Shown here one piece after another: positions 18,929 through 27,767 of a stretch of DNA of 64,000 nt (position 1 is the first letter of the stretch; every line of letters starts with the position of its first letter). The translations under genes and the position numbers were made by a program. Under the pieces are notes generated by a model. The model did no database searches. It worked only from the letters and a program-made list of their open reading frames with translations, and was not told where the DNA came from. Origin of the DNA: JAJYKN01 sp035516155 (lineage in GTDB: Bacteria; Nitrospirota; UBA9217); assembly GCA_035516155.1 (NCBI GenBank), contig DATJAP010000029.1:30059-94058 (forward strand). Direction: 5' to 3'.

Positions 18929-20947
18929 ATGGCGGAATTGAATGGGGTGTCTGCCACACTGGCTGATTTTATCTGGAAAAATGCCGAAGACCTGTGGGGC
19001 GACTTTAAACACACCGACTTTGGTAAGGTTATCTTACCCTTCACGCTGCTTCGCCGACTTGAATGTGTGCTGGAACCAACACGCCAAGAAGTCCGGGATG
19101 CGCACGTAATCCATAAGAAATCTGGTATTGACCTTGATTTGATTTTGCGTCAAACTACGCGCTATCCGTTTTACAACACTTCCCAGTATACGCTAGGCAC
19201 ATTAGGTGGTACCAAGACCCGCCAGAATCTCCAAGATTACATTGCGCACTTCTCAGACAACGCACGAATCATTTTCGAGCAGTTCGATTTCAGTAATACC
19301 ATCATCCGGCTTGACAAGGCTGGTGTTCTGTATAAGATTTGCAAGAACTTCGCTGGCGTAGATCTTCATCCAAATATAGTGCCGGACAGGGTGATGAGCA
19401 ATGCCTATGAGCACCTTATCCGCCGTTTCGGGGCCGAGGTAAATGAGGGTGCCGAAGATTTTATGACTCCACGTGATGTAGTGCATCTGGCAACTGCACT
19501 ATTGCTTGATCCGGATGACGAATTGTTCGAAGAAAATCCCGGGCTGATCCGCACACTGTATGACCCGACCTGTGGCACGGGAGGTTTTTTGACTGACGCC
19601 ATGAACCATGTGGCTGACTACGGAAACCGTTTTAAAATTCCACCTGTTCTGATTCCATATGGGCAGGAACTGGAGCCAGAAACGCATGCTGTTTGCTTGA
19701 CTAGTATGCTCCTTCGTACGTTGGGGTCCGATCCAGGGCGAGACCTATCAAAGGGTATCAAACTAGGCAGTACTCTATCTAACGACCAGTTTTCCGGTGA
19801 ACGTTTTCATTACTGTGTTTCAAATCCTCCTTTCGGAAAGAAGTGGGAGAAAGACTCAGATGAAGTTAATACGGAGCACACCGAAAAGGGGTATTTAGGA
19901 CGCTTTGGACCAGGCCTGCCGCGCATCAATGATGGCTCAATGCTGTTTCTGCTTCACCTGGCCAGCAAATTGGAGCTTCCGGAGAATGGTGGCGGGCGCG
20001 CTGCTATTGTTCTTTCTGGTTCGCCCTTGTTTAACGGAGGCGCTGGCTCCGGTGAATCTGAGATTCGGCGTTGGCTATTGGAGCAGGACTTGGTAGACGC
20101 TATTGTCGCTCTTCCAACAGAAATCTTCTTCCGCACAGGAATTGCGTCATACCTCTGGATACTATCTAATAAGAAACCAGAGTTTCGCAAAGGGAAGGTC
20201 CAACTGGTAAATGCGACCAACCTTTGGGCATCTATTAAGAACGAGGGGAATAAGCGCCGGATAATTAATGAAGATCATGCTCGGCAGATTGTCGATGTTT
20301 ATGCTTCTGCTGAGGATGGTGCGATTAGTCGCATGATTGACTATCGCCGTTTTGCATACCGCCGCATCAGGGTTCTGCGTCCATTACGAATGCTTTTGCA
20401 CATAAATGCGGAAACCATGGCGAAGCTCACAGGCGACAAGGCTTGGGACAAGCTTATGCCTGACCAGAAAGCGGCTTGGGAACGCGCCTTGAAACCACTT
20501 ATGAATACGACGCGCCCGTTTGCGTGGGCGGAGTCATTTGCCGATAAAACGGCCAATAAAGATGATACCATAGGCAAGGTTAGCAAAACTTTCGTAAAGG
20601 CGTTGATTAATGCTTTCGGGATCCGTGATCCAAATGGCGAGCCCGTTATCGATGCAGACGGAAACGTAATGCCAGATACCGACTTGACCGACTACGAAAA
20701 TATACCTTATCTGGAGGATGTCAGGGACTATTTTACCAAAGAGGTGCTGCCCCACGTTCCCGATGCCTGGATTGATGAGTCCTACACAGATAAAAAGGAC
20801 AAGGCTGTTGGTGTGGTCGGTTATGAGATCAACTTCAATCGTTCCTTTTTCAAGTACGAAACTCCACCCCGGCTCGAAGATATTGACAAGGAATTGAAGC
20901 GTGTTGAGAATGAAATCGCAAATTTGCTTGGGCAGGTAACGGCATGA
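18929..20947 (+). CDS. hsdM: Type I restriction-modification methyltransferase subunit HsdM (672 aa)
   Basis: N6-adenine methyltransferase subunit. An N-terminal helical HsdM domain precedes motif I in DPTCGTGGFLTDAMNHV (about residues 211-227), and the catalytic motif IV is NPPF in YCVSNPPFGKKW (about residue 300). The C-terminal extension ends in a helix (EDIDKELKRVENEIANLLGQ) of the kind that contacts HsdS. At 672 aa it is longer than the classical 500-530 aa form, but extended forms are common. The start has the purine-rich GGTTGGGGG upstream. ATGA overlap with hsdS. Confidence 0.96.
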   Translation: MAELNGVSATLADFIWKNAEDLWGDFKHTDFGKVILPFTLLRRLECVLEPTRQEVRDAHVIHKKSGIDLDLILRQTTRYPFYNTSQYTLGTLGGTKTRQNLQDYIAHFSDNARIIFEQFDFSNTIIRLDKAGVLYKICKNFAGVDLHPNIVPDRVMSNAYEHLIRRFGAEVNEGAEDFMTPRDVVHLATALLLDPDDELFEENPGLIRTLYDPTCGTGGFLTDAMNHVADYGNRFKIPPVLIPYGQELEPETHAVCLTSMLLRTLGSDPGRDLSKGIKLGSTLSNDQFSGERFHYCVSNPPFGKKWEKDSDEVNTEHTEKGYLGRFGPGLPRINDGSMLFLLHLASKLELPENGGGRAAIVLSGSPLFNGGAGSGESEIRRWLLEQDLVDAIVALPTEIFFRTGIASYLWILSNKKPEFRKGKVQLVNATNLWASIKNEGNKRRIINEDHARQIVDVYASAEDGAISRMIDYRRFAYRRIRVLRPLRMLLHINAETMAKLTGDKAWDKLMPDQKAAWERALKPLMNTTRPFAWAESFADKTANKDDTIGKVSKTFVKALINAFGIRDPNGEPVIDADGNVMPDTDLTDYENIPYLEDVRDYFTKEVLPHVPDAWIDESYTDKKDKAVGVVGYEINFNRSFFKYETPPRLEDIDKELKRVENEIANLLGQVTA

Positions 20948-22191
20948 GTCATTACAAGCCCTATTCAGATTATAAGGATTACGGCATCGAATGGCTCGGT
21001 AAAGTCCCGGAGCATTGGAAGATCACTCCAATAAAATTCATTGTAAATATTTTTAACGGCGCAACTCCTAAAAGTAATATAGCTGAATATTGGGACGGAG
21101 ATATTCCGTGGTATACTCCTGCAGATATTGATAACGAAATTACGAAAGAACTTGGATCGCCGCGTCGCAATATAACGAAAGCTGGATTTAATAGTTGCGC
21201 AGTGAAGCTTGCTCCTGCTGGAAGCGTGATTCTTAGTACTCGGGCCCCGATTGGCAGCATTGGCCTTACAACTGTGCCCTCTACAATCAACCAAGGTTGT
21301 CGGGTTCTCGTTCCGGAGGGCCATGTTTCAGCCAAATTTGTTGCCTTCCTATTAGTTGCCGCAAGAGATGAACTTCGTTCCCGCGGCAATGGTACCACGT
21401 TTCAAGAATTATCTACTGAAGCACTAAGGTCTCTGCGAGTACCGATTCCGCAACCGATGGAATGTGCGTCAATAATTAATCATATTGATAATGAAACTGC
21501 CCGTATCGACGCTCTGATCGCCAGGAAAACCGAATTCATTGAACTCTTAACCAAGAAACGTCAGGTTCTTATCACGCATGCCGTGACGAAAGGGCTGGAC
21601 CCCAAGGTCAAAATGAAAGAGTCCGGGGTGAAGTGGCTTGGGAAAGTTCCGGTGCATTGGCGGGTAATGAGGTTCAAACGGATTGCTTCCATATGCAATG
21701 GGCAGGACTACAAGGATGTTGTTGCAGACAATGGCGTTTATCCAGTAATTGGGTCTGGTGGTGAGTTCGCACGAGCGTCAGCGTTCATGTATGACGGTGA
21801 ATCCGTCTTGCTTGGACGCAAGGGGACAATTGACAAACCGCTATACATCAATGGACCTTTCTGGGTCGTTGACACGATGTTCTATACGAAAATCGCAAAC
21901 GGTGCTTGCCCGAAATTCGTATACTACACAGCGCTCACTATCCCTTTTAGCTTTTATTCAACAAATACAGCGCTCCCTAGCATGACTGGCGAAGATTTGT
22001 CATCTCATATCGTTGCCGCACCTAGTCTTATCGAACAACGCGCCATTGCATCTTTTCTCGATCGCGAGACCGCCCGCATCGATGCATTGATTGTGAAAAC
22101 ACACTTGAGTATTGATCTTCTTAAAAATCGTCGTTCGGCCTTTATAGCAGCCGCCGTCACCGGTAAAATTGATCTTCGGGAGACAAAATGA
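20944..22191 (+). CDS. hsdS: Type I restriction-modification specificity subunit HsdS (415 aa)
   Basis: Two target-recognition domains in tandem, each opening with the same phrase: GIEWLGKVPEHWKITPIKFI near the N-terminus and GVKWLGKVPVHWRVMRFKRI at about residue 225. Each is followed by a conserved spacer helix (ETARIDALIARKTEFIELLT and ETARIDALIVKTHLSIDLLK). This is the complete two-half-site plan, so a bipartite recognition sequence is expected; the sequence itself cannot be predicted. Overlaps both neighbours by 4 bp. Confidence 0.96.
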   Translation: MSHYKPYSDYKDYGIEWLGKVPEHWKITPIKFIVNIFNGATPKSNIAEYWDGDIPWYTPADIDNEITKELGSPRRNITKAGFNSCAVKLAPAGSVILSTRAPIGSIGLTTVPSTINQGCRVLVPEGHVSAKFVAFLLVAARDELRSRGNGTTFQELSTEALRSLRVPIPQPMECASIINHIDNETARIDALIARKTEFIELLTKKRQVLITHAVTKGLDPKVKMKESGVKWLGKVPVHWRVMRFKRIASICNGQDYKDVVADNGVYPVIGSGGEFARASAFMYDGESVLLGRKGTIDKPLYINGPFWVVDTMFYTKIANGACPKFVYYTALTIPFSFYSTNTALPSMTGEDLSSHIVAAPSLIEQRAIASFLDRETARIDALIVKTHLSIDLLKNRRSAFIAAAVTGKIDLRETK

Positions 22192-25100
22192 ACAATACTG
22201 CCCATCAAGAAAAGCATTTCGAGAAATACATCGTCGCAAAGTTGGAGGGCCAAGGGTGGAAGGTGGGCGAAACCGAACACTACGATACTGAGCGCGCCCT
22301 TTATCCGGATGACCTCATTGGCTGGCTGAAAGACTCGGGACAGAAGGATAAGTGGGCAAAGCTCCAGAAAGACAATGGCGAGCGCGCTCGTGACGTATTG
22401 ATGGATAGGCTGGCTAAGGCGCTTGAAACTCATGGTACCATGCATGCACTTCGTAATGGCTTCTCCATCGCTGGCTGCGGCCATATCGACCTTACTGAAA
22501 CAGCCCCAGAAGATAAGCGTAACGAGATGGTACTCAAACGCTATGCGTCTAATATTTTGCGTGTAGTCCCACAACTTAAATACCACCCATCTCGTGAACT
22601 GGCTATAGATCTCGTGATGTTTATCAATGGTCTCCCTGTGGCCACAACAGAACTTAAGACTGATTTCACACAGTCAGCCGAGGCGGCCATGGACCAGTAT
22701 CGTACCGACCGTATTCCATTCGATCCCAAGACCAAACGCCGTGAACCGCTGTTAACGTTCAAGCGGGGCGCCGTCGTGCACTTTGCAATGTCTGATTCGG
22801 ATATACAGATGACAACTAAGCTCGATGGCGAAAATACCCAATTCCTGCCCTTTAACCAAGGAAACGATGGCCATGCTGGCAACCCTCCCCGCAAAGACAA
22901 GGAATATCCAGTCGCCTTTTTTTGGGAATCCGTATGCCAGCGCGATGCGTGGCTGCGCATTTTCCACGGCTTCGTGTATATAGAAAAGAAAGACGTGGTC
23001 GACCTTAAGGGGAACTGGTCGAAGAAGGAGACATTGATCTTCCCACGATATCATCAATGGTCAGCAGTCAACAAGATGATCGCCGATGCCAGAGAGAAAG
23101 GTCCGGGGATGCAGTACCTTATCGAACACAGTGCCGGCTCTGGTAAGACCAGTACCATCTCATGGACAGCACACGATTTGGTCAAGCTGCGACGCGATAA
23201 CGGTGACGCAATTTTCCACAGTGTCATCATCGTTACGGATCGCAATGTGCTGGACAGCCAGTTACAGGATGCTGTCAAGCAGATTGACCACCAGTTCGGT
23301 GTTATTGCCGCCATCGACCGGCAGAAATCTTCAAAATCGAAGAGTAAACAACTGGCTGAGGCGCTATTGGCCGGGACGCCTATTATTGTTGTAACAATCC
23401 AGACCTTCCCTTATGCGATGGAAGCCATCGTCACCGAGAAAAGGCTGAAGGGCAAGAGCTTCGCAGTGATCATCGATGAGGCACACAATTCACAGACCGG
23501 ATCGACGGCTGCTAAGCTTCAAACTGCTCTTGCTATGAGCGGTAAGGGCACGATGGCTTCACTAACCATTGAAGAACTGCTAAATGAACTCCAGAAATCG
23601 CGTTCTCGCCCGAAAAATATTAGTTACTTTGCCTTTACTGGGACACCAAAACATTCTACCCTTATGCTGTTCGGACGTACGGCCGACACTACGAATTCTG
23701 CATCTCGTGAAAATTTACCACAGTGCTTCGACCTCTATCCGATGAGACAGGCCATCGAAGAAGGTTTTATACTTGATGTGCTTAAAGGTTTTGTCCCTTA
23801 CAAGACGGCTTTTAATCTTGCCAAACAGATTGAGGACACGAAGCGGGTAAGCGGTAAAGCGGCAAAGCGCGCGTTAGCTCAATGGATGTCGTTACACCCA
23901 ACCAATGTTACACAGAAAGTGCAATTTATTATCGAACATTTCAGCAAGAATGTCGTACATCGCCTGAACGGGAAGGCCAAGGCCATGGTAGTTACTAGTT
24001 CGCGCGCCGCCGCTGTGCGCTTCAAGATGGGATTCGACAGGTACATCGAGAAGCATCCTGAACATGCCGGCATTCGTTCTCTGGTGGCTTTTTCGGGCAA
24101 ACTTACAGGGAAACAAGTCATGCACGCCGATGATGAGCGGACCAGCGGAGAGACATTCATCGTGGACGAAGGTGAAGAATTTACCGAAATCACTATGAAC
24201 CCGGATGTCGCTGGCCAGGATTTGCGAATCGCGTTTAATCGCCCGGAATATCGGGTCATGCTTGTCGCAGACAAATTCCAGACCGGGTTCGACCAACCTA
24301 AATTGATGGCGATGTATATTGACAAGAAGATCGCTAATGACGTGGAAATTGTTCAGACCTACTCGCGCCTCAATCGCATAGCACCGGGTAAGGACGAAGT
24401 GTTTATCATCGATTTCGTGAACGACCCAGAGAACGTCCGTAAGGCATTTGCCGAATACGACGATGGGGCCATAATCGACGATATACAGGATTTGAATGTT
24501 GTCTATGAGATCAAGGAACGTCTCGATGGACAGGGTTTGTATGAAGCTGAAGATCTGGAAAGTTTCAAAGAAGCCAGGTTCAAGACCATTCGTGACATTA
24601 CCAATGCTCAAGAGCCCCAACATAAGGCATTATATGCGGCCACGGAACGGCCGACGCGCCTTTTTAATGACCGGATAAAAATGCTGCGCGAAGGTGTCGA
24701 GACCTGGGAGGCTGCCTTCGAGAAGGCTCACAAGTTGGGCAATAAAGACGGCATGCAATCTGCTGATCATCATCGCCATGAATATGGCGACCAGATCAAG
24801 GCGTTGATGGTTTTTAAGGCAGGGCTTGGACGTTTTTGCCGCACCTATGCCTACGTGGCCCAGTTAGTCGATTTCGGCGATCCGGAGTTAGAGAATTTTG
24901 CCACTTTCGCCAAGCTGCTCCAGAAAAGATTGAACGGCGAATCGCCTGAGAACGTCGATTTGAAGGGGTTAGTGCTCACTGGCTTCGACATCAAACAGCG
25001 TGACGACACTCCTGTTGCAAGTGGCGAGCGTCCCGTCTTGAAACCCATTGGCCCCGGGGGGCAAACACGTACTGGGGATGATCCGCATTACGTGCGTGAG

Positions 25101-25418
25101 ATAATCGACCGCTTGAATCGTCTCTTCGGCAATGCCACACCGCTTCGAGACCAGGCGATATTTGTCAATCATATTGCTTCCATCACCAAGGAAAACGACG
25201 TGGTGATAGCCCAGGTGGAAAACAACACCCGCGAGCAGGCATTGAAAGGCAATCTGCCGGGTGCCGTGCAGCAAGGTGTTGTGCGGGCTCTGAGTTCACA
25301 CCAAAAACTGGCAACTCAGGTACTTAAGGCGGATCGGCAGGCTATGGCCGCATTAACGGATATCATCTACGAATTGCTGCGCGAGAATAAAACCATCAAC
25401 CTGGACGATTTGAAATGA
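22188..25418 (+). CDS. hsdR: Type I restriction-modification endonuclease/translocase HsdR (1076 aa)
   Basis: Restriction and DNA-translocation subunit. The N-terminal PD-(D/E)xK nuclease has the E-x-K core in ATTELKTDF (about residues 152-160). The SF2 motor has Walker A in EHSAGSGKTSTISW (about residue 317), DEAH in VIIDEAHNSQTG (about residue 430), motif III in FAFTGTPKH and motifs V-VI in DKFQTGFDQPKL and VQTYSRLNRIAPGKD. The C-terminus looks natural and full length. Its stop overlaps the start of an ISL3 transposase by 4 bp, which is odd for an insertion sequence. Confidence 0.96.
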   Translation: MNNTAHQEKHFEKYIVAKLEGQGWKVGETEHYDTERALYPDDLIGWLKDSGQKDKWAKLQKDNGERARDVLMDRLAKALETHGTMHALRNGFSIAGCGHIDLTETAPEDKRNEMVLKRYASNILRVVPQLKYHPSRELAIDLVMFINGLPVATTELKTDFTQSAEAAMDQYRTDRIPFDPKTKRREPLLTFKRGAVVHFAMSDSDIQMTTKLDGENTQFLPFNQGNDGHAGNPPRKDKEYPVAFFWESVCQRDAWLRIFHGFVYIEKKDVVDLKGNWSKKETLIFPRYHQWSAVNKMIADAREKGPGMQYLIEHSAGSGKTSTISWTAHDLVKLRRDNGDAIFHSVIIVTDRNVLDSQLQDAVKQIDHQFGVIAAIDRQKSSKSKSKQLAEALLAGTPIIVVTIQTFPYAMEAIVTEKRLKGKSFAVIIDEAHNSQTGSTAAKLQTALAMSGKGTMASLTIEELLNELQKSRSRPKNISYFAFTGTPKHSTLMLFGRTADTTNSASRENLPQCFDLYPMRQAIEEGFILDVLKGFVPYKTAFNLAKQIEDTKRVSGKAAKRALAQWMSLHPTNVTQKVQFIIEHFSKNVVHRLNGKAKAMVVTSSRAAAVRFKMGFDRYIEKHPEHAGIRSLVAFSGKLTGKQVMHADDERTSGETFIVDEGEEFTEITMNPDVAGQDLRIAFNRPEYRVMLVADKFQTGFDQPKLMAMYIDKKIANDVEIVQTYSRLNRIAPGKDEVFIIDFVNDPENVRKAFAEYDDGAIIDDIQDLNVVYEIKERLDGQGLYEAEDLESFKEARFKTIRDITNAQEPQHKALYAATERPTRLFNDRIKMLREGVETWEAAFEKAHKLGNKDGMQSADHHRHEYGDQIKALMVFKAGLGRFCRTYAYVAQLVDFGDPELENFATFAKLLQKRLNGESPENVDLKGLVLTGFDIKQRDDTPVASGERPVLKPIGPGGQTRTGDDPHYVREIIDRLNRLFGNATPLRDQAIFVNHIASITKENDVVIAQVENNTREQALKGNLPGAVQQGVVRALSSHQKLATQVLKADRQAMAALTDIIYELLRENKTINLDDLK

Positions 25419-26698
25419 TTGACATCCTTGGGTTACCAGGTATTGAGCTAGTCGATTTAATCGTGGGCAACAAGAGGCTAACAGTTGTTGCCGAAGTATC
25501 GGATGCCATGTCACCATTATGCGACCGTTGCGGGAAGCCAATGTATCGTCATGGACGGCGGACAAACACCTTCGCGGATACGCCACTGCAGATGCAGCCA
25601 ACAAAGCTGGAAATTATAAGGACGCGCTACCGCTGTGATGTTTGCAAGAAGATGGTCGTTCCCGAACTACCATTTTTAGATGAACGCAGAAGAACAACCA
25701 AGCGATTGGTTGACGCTATCAGGGAACGATGCCTATCTACAACATTCCATGATATGGCCCAACAAACCGGGCTTGCTGTAAACACGATCAAAAACATTGC
25801 CCTTGATATGATAGCTAATCTTGAGAATACTGTGCGATTCGAGACACCGGTTGTCATGGGCATAGACGAGATATACCTGGCTCGCGGATACCGGTGTGTG
25901 ATTACGAACTTGGCAACAAATACCGTGTTTGACATGCTAGAGGATCGGACCCAGCAACGCCTCAAACGATATTTTCAGAAGCTGCCTGACAGTGATAAAG
26001 TGGAGTGGGTTTGCACGGACATTTGGCGTCCGTTCAAGAAGTCTTTTAGCGAATTCCTGCCAAGCGCTCGAATAGTGATTGATAAGTACCATGTTGTTGA
26101 AAAAGCATCCAGAGTCTTGGATGAAGAACGTAAAAAGTATCAGGCGCAGCTTTCAAAGAACAACCGTATTTTCGTAAAGAAGTCGATCCGGTGGCTGACC
26201 CTGAAGCGACCTGCTAACCTTACTGCGGCTGAGCAAAAGGCACTAATAGAGGTACGAAGGGCTATACCAGATCTGGCGTATGCTTACGACTTTAAGGAGA
26301 ACTTCTATAGAATTTATGATGACCCAGATAAGCAGTCGGCCATGCGGACGTTTGAAGCATGGGAGAAAGGGCTTCCAGCTAAAGGGATGGACGGTTTTCG
26401 GACATTAGCGAAGACCGTTCGTAACCATTATGAGGACATCTTCGCTTACTGGGACTCTCCCAACCAAATCACTAATGTCTATACGGAGTGTCTTAACGGA
26501 CTGATCAAGATTGCCAACCGAATGGGACGTGGCTACAGTTTCGAGATTATCCGTGCAAAGACATTATATTCCAAGTACGCACGAAAAGTGGGGAGCAGCG
26601 TTCGGATAGTGGAAGCTACTGGGTTACCAAGGACAATTGAATATGGGCCACACATCCCTACGCTTGTCGATATTGCAGAGTCGGGAGGGTTGGAGTGA
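25415..26698 (+). CDS. ISL3-family transposase (427 aa)
   Basis: An N-terminal zinc finger (CDRCGKPM ... CDVCKK, about residues 35-75) is followed by a helix-turn-helix and a DDE nuclease with D in VVMGIDEIYLARG, D in WVCTDIWRPF and E in VYTECLNGLIKIANRMGRGY. All three catalytic acids are present and the length is normal. Its ATG lies in an ATGA overlap with the hsdR stop, so no room exists for a left inverted repeat unless it is inside hsdR. None was found there, nor a matching right end in 26699-26840. It may be a stranded transposase, or a domesticated gene of the hsd operon. Confidence 0.9.
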   Translation: MIDILGLPGIELVDLIVGNKRLTVVAEVSDAMSPLCDRCGKPMYRHGRRTNTFADTPLQMQPTKLEIIRTRYRCDVCKKMVVPELPFLDERRRTTKRLVDAIRERCLSTTFHDMAQQTGLAVNTIKNIALDMIANLENTVRFETPVVMGIDEIYLARGYRCVITNLATNTVFDMLEDRTQQRLKRYFQKLPDSDKVEWVCTDIWRPFKKSFSEFLPSARIVIDKYHVVEKASRVLDEERKKYQAQLSKNNRIFVKKSIRWLTLKRPANLTAAEQKALIEVRRAIPDLAYAYDFKENFYRIYDDPDKQSAMRTFEAWEKGLPAKGMDGFRTLAKTVRNHYEDIFAYWDSPNQITNVYTECLNGLIKIANRMGRGYSFEIIRAKTLYSKYARKVGSSVRIVEATGLPRTIEYGPHIPTLVDIAESGGLE

Positions 26699-26840
26699 TA
26701 GAGGCAATTTCCAACCAACACAGGATTCTGATTAATTGAACATGTATGAATTTTTAATTCTTAGGAGCTTTGTATTAAAAACTTATTATGGAACGTAGTT
26801 AACATTGTACGCTCAATAATTTTAAAAGAGAGGTAGGCGT

Positions 26841-27104
26841 ATGAGAAAACTTAGTAGAGAAGAAAGAAACAAAAAGGAAAAAGAAGTAAAAGAAAAACTT
26901 TCTCAATTGTTACGGAAAGCGGGTAAAAGTGAAGTAGATATGGGACACCAAATCGAAAAAAAGGTGAAAGAACATGGCCATTTTCCTATAACGGATGCCA
27001 AATGCGATCTTTCATATTTAAGTGAAGAGGAAAGAGAGTTTTTTACGTTAATGTTGGCTCTTAAGTTAATAGATAAATATACTCTTCCTTATTGCAACGA
27101 TTAG
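26841..27104 (+). CDS. Small charged protein of unknown function (87 aa)
   Basis: Not recognised. Strongly Lys/Glu-rich and helical (MRKLSREERNKKEKEVKEKL), then YLSEEEREFFTLMLALKLID near the C-terminus. AT-rich compared with its neighbours. GAGAGGTAGG upstream gives a fair ribosome binding site. The 142 bp before it contain only an AT-only hairpin (TTTTTAAT/ATTAAAAA, 26751-26781). Confidence 0.5.
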   Translation: MRKLSREERNKKEKEVKEKLSQLLRKAGKSEVDMGHQIEKKVKEHGHFPITDAKCDLSYLSEEEREFFTLMLALKLIDKYTLPYCND

Positions 27105-27245
27105 TTTAGTAGACTAAAACGTCCTCTATGAAAAGGAGATATAAAAATGGTTTTTCCAATCCATGCCTTTAATGGCTATTCCTCGTTGTCGTGAAGCATA
27201 ACCAGCCGAATACCATCTACCATCTTATCTTCATAGGCTTTTGTC

Positions 27246-27560
27246 ACAACAAGCCTCACTTATGGTTCCTTTGACCGCCTTAACAAGGCCACGTACGCGG
27301 ATTCGAGCAACATGCAGTACAGCTGCGATAGCGCGGGAAGACTGAATTATATCAATGATTCGGTTTCAAGAACCATTTCTTATATTTACGCTGATTCCGG
27401 CTGCGGCTCCTGCTTGCAGGGCAACGCCGGGTCTACTGGCGAGCAAGACGACACCTCTGGGAACGGTCAGCTACACCTATGCTACCATCGGAAGAAGGAA
27501 CTCTATGACCGTTGGCAGCCAGTTGCCGGCATACTACGGTTACGATTCCATTCAACAACA
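27246..27560 (+). pseudogene. RHS/YD-repeat protein remnant, frameshifted
   Basis: One frame reads LTYGSFDRLNKATYADSSNM then YSCDSAGRLNYINDSVSRT, which are classical YD repeats. After about 27410 the repeat continues in a different frame as TTPLGTVSYTYATIGRRNSM then GSQLPAYYGYD. No start codon or full gene is present, so this is a decayed piece of a large RHS protein. The remaining parts of 27105-27767 show no other gene. Confidence 0.75.
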
Positions 27561-27767
27561 AGCAGACCAATCGGAATTATTTCGTCCACATTCAAATAAC
27601 CCTTCCAAAATTGACAATACCTTTCACGGTTATTGACACCGGTTCGATTCAGGCATATAGTCATTGACTATAGATTCGGTTTTAACCGCCCACCGATATT
27701 GTTGTATAATCAGTTGGCTTGACGGATGAAGTTCATCTAAAACGAGTAGATGAAAAAGGGATTGCCC

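Noticed and set aside
25250..25418. hsdR truncated by the ISL3 insertion
   Set aside because: The HsdR C-terminus looks complete in length and ends in a natural-looking helix; no inverted repeat was found. Not excluded, only unsupported.
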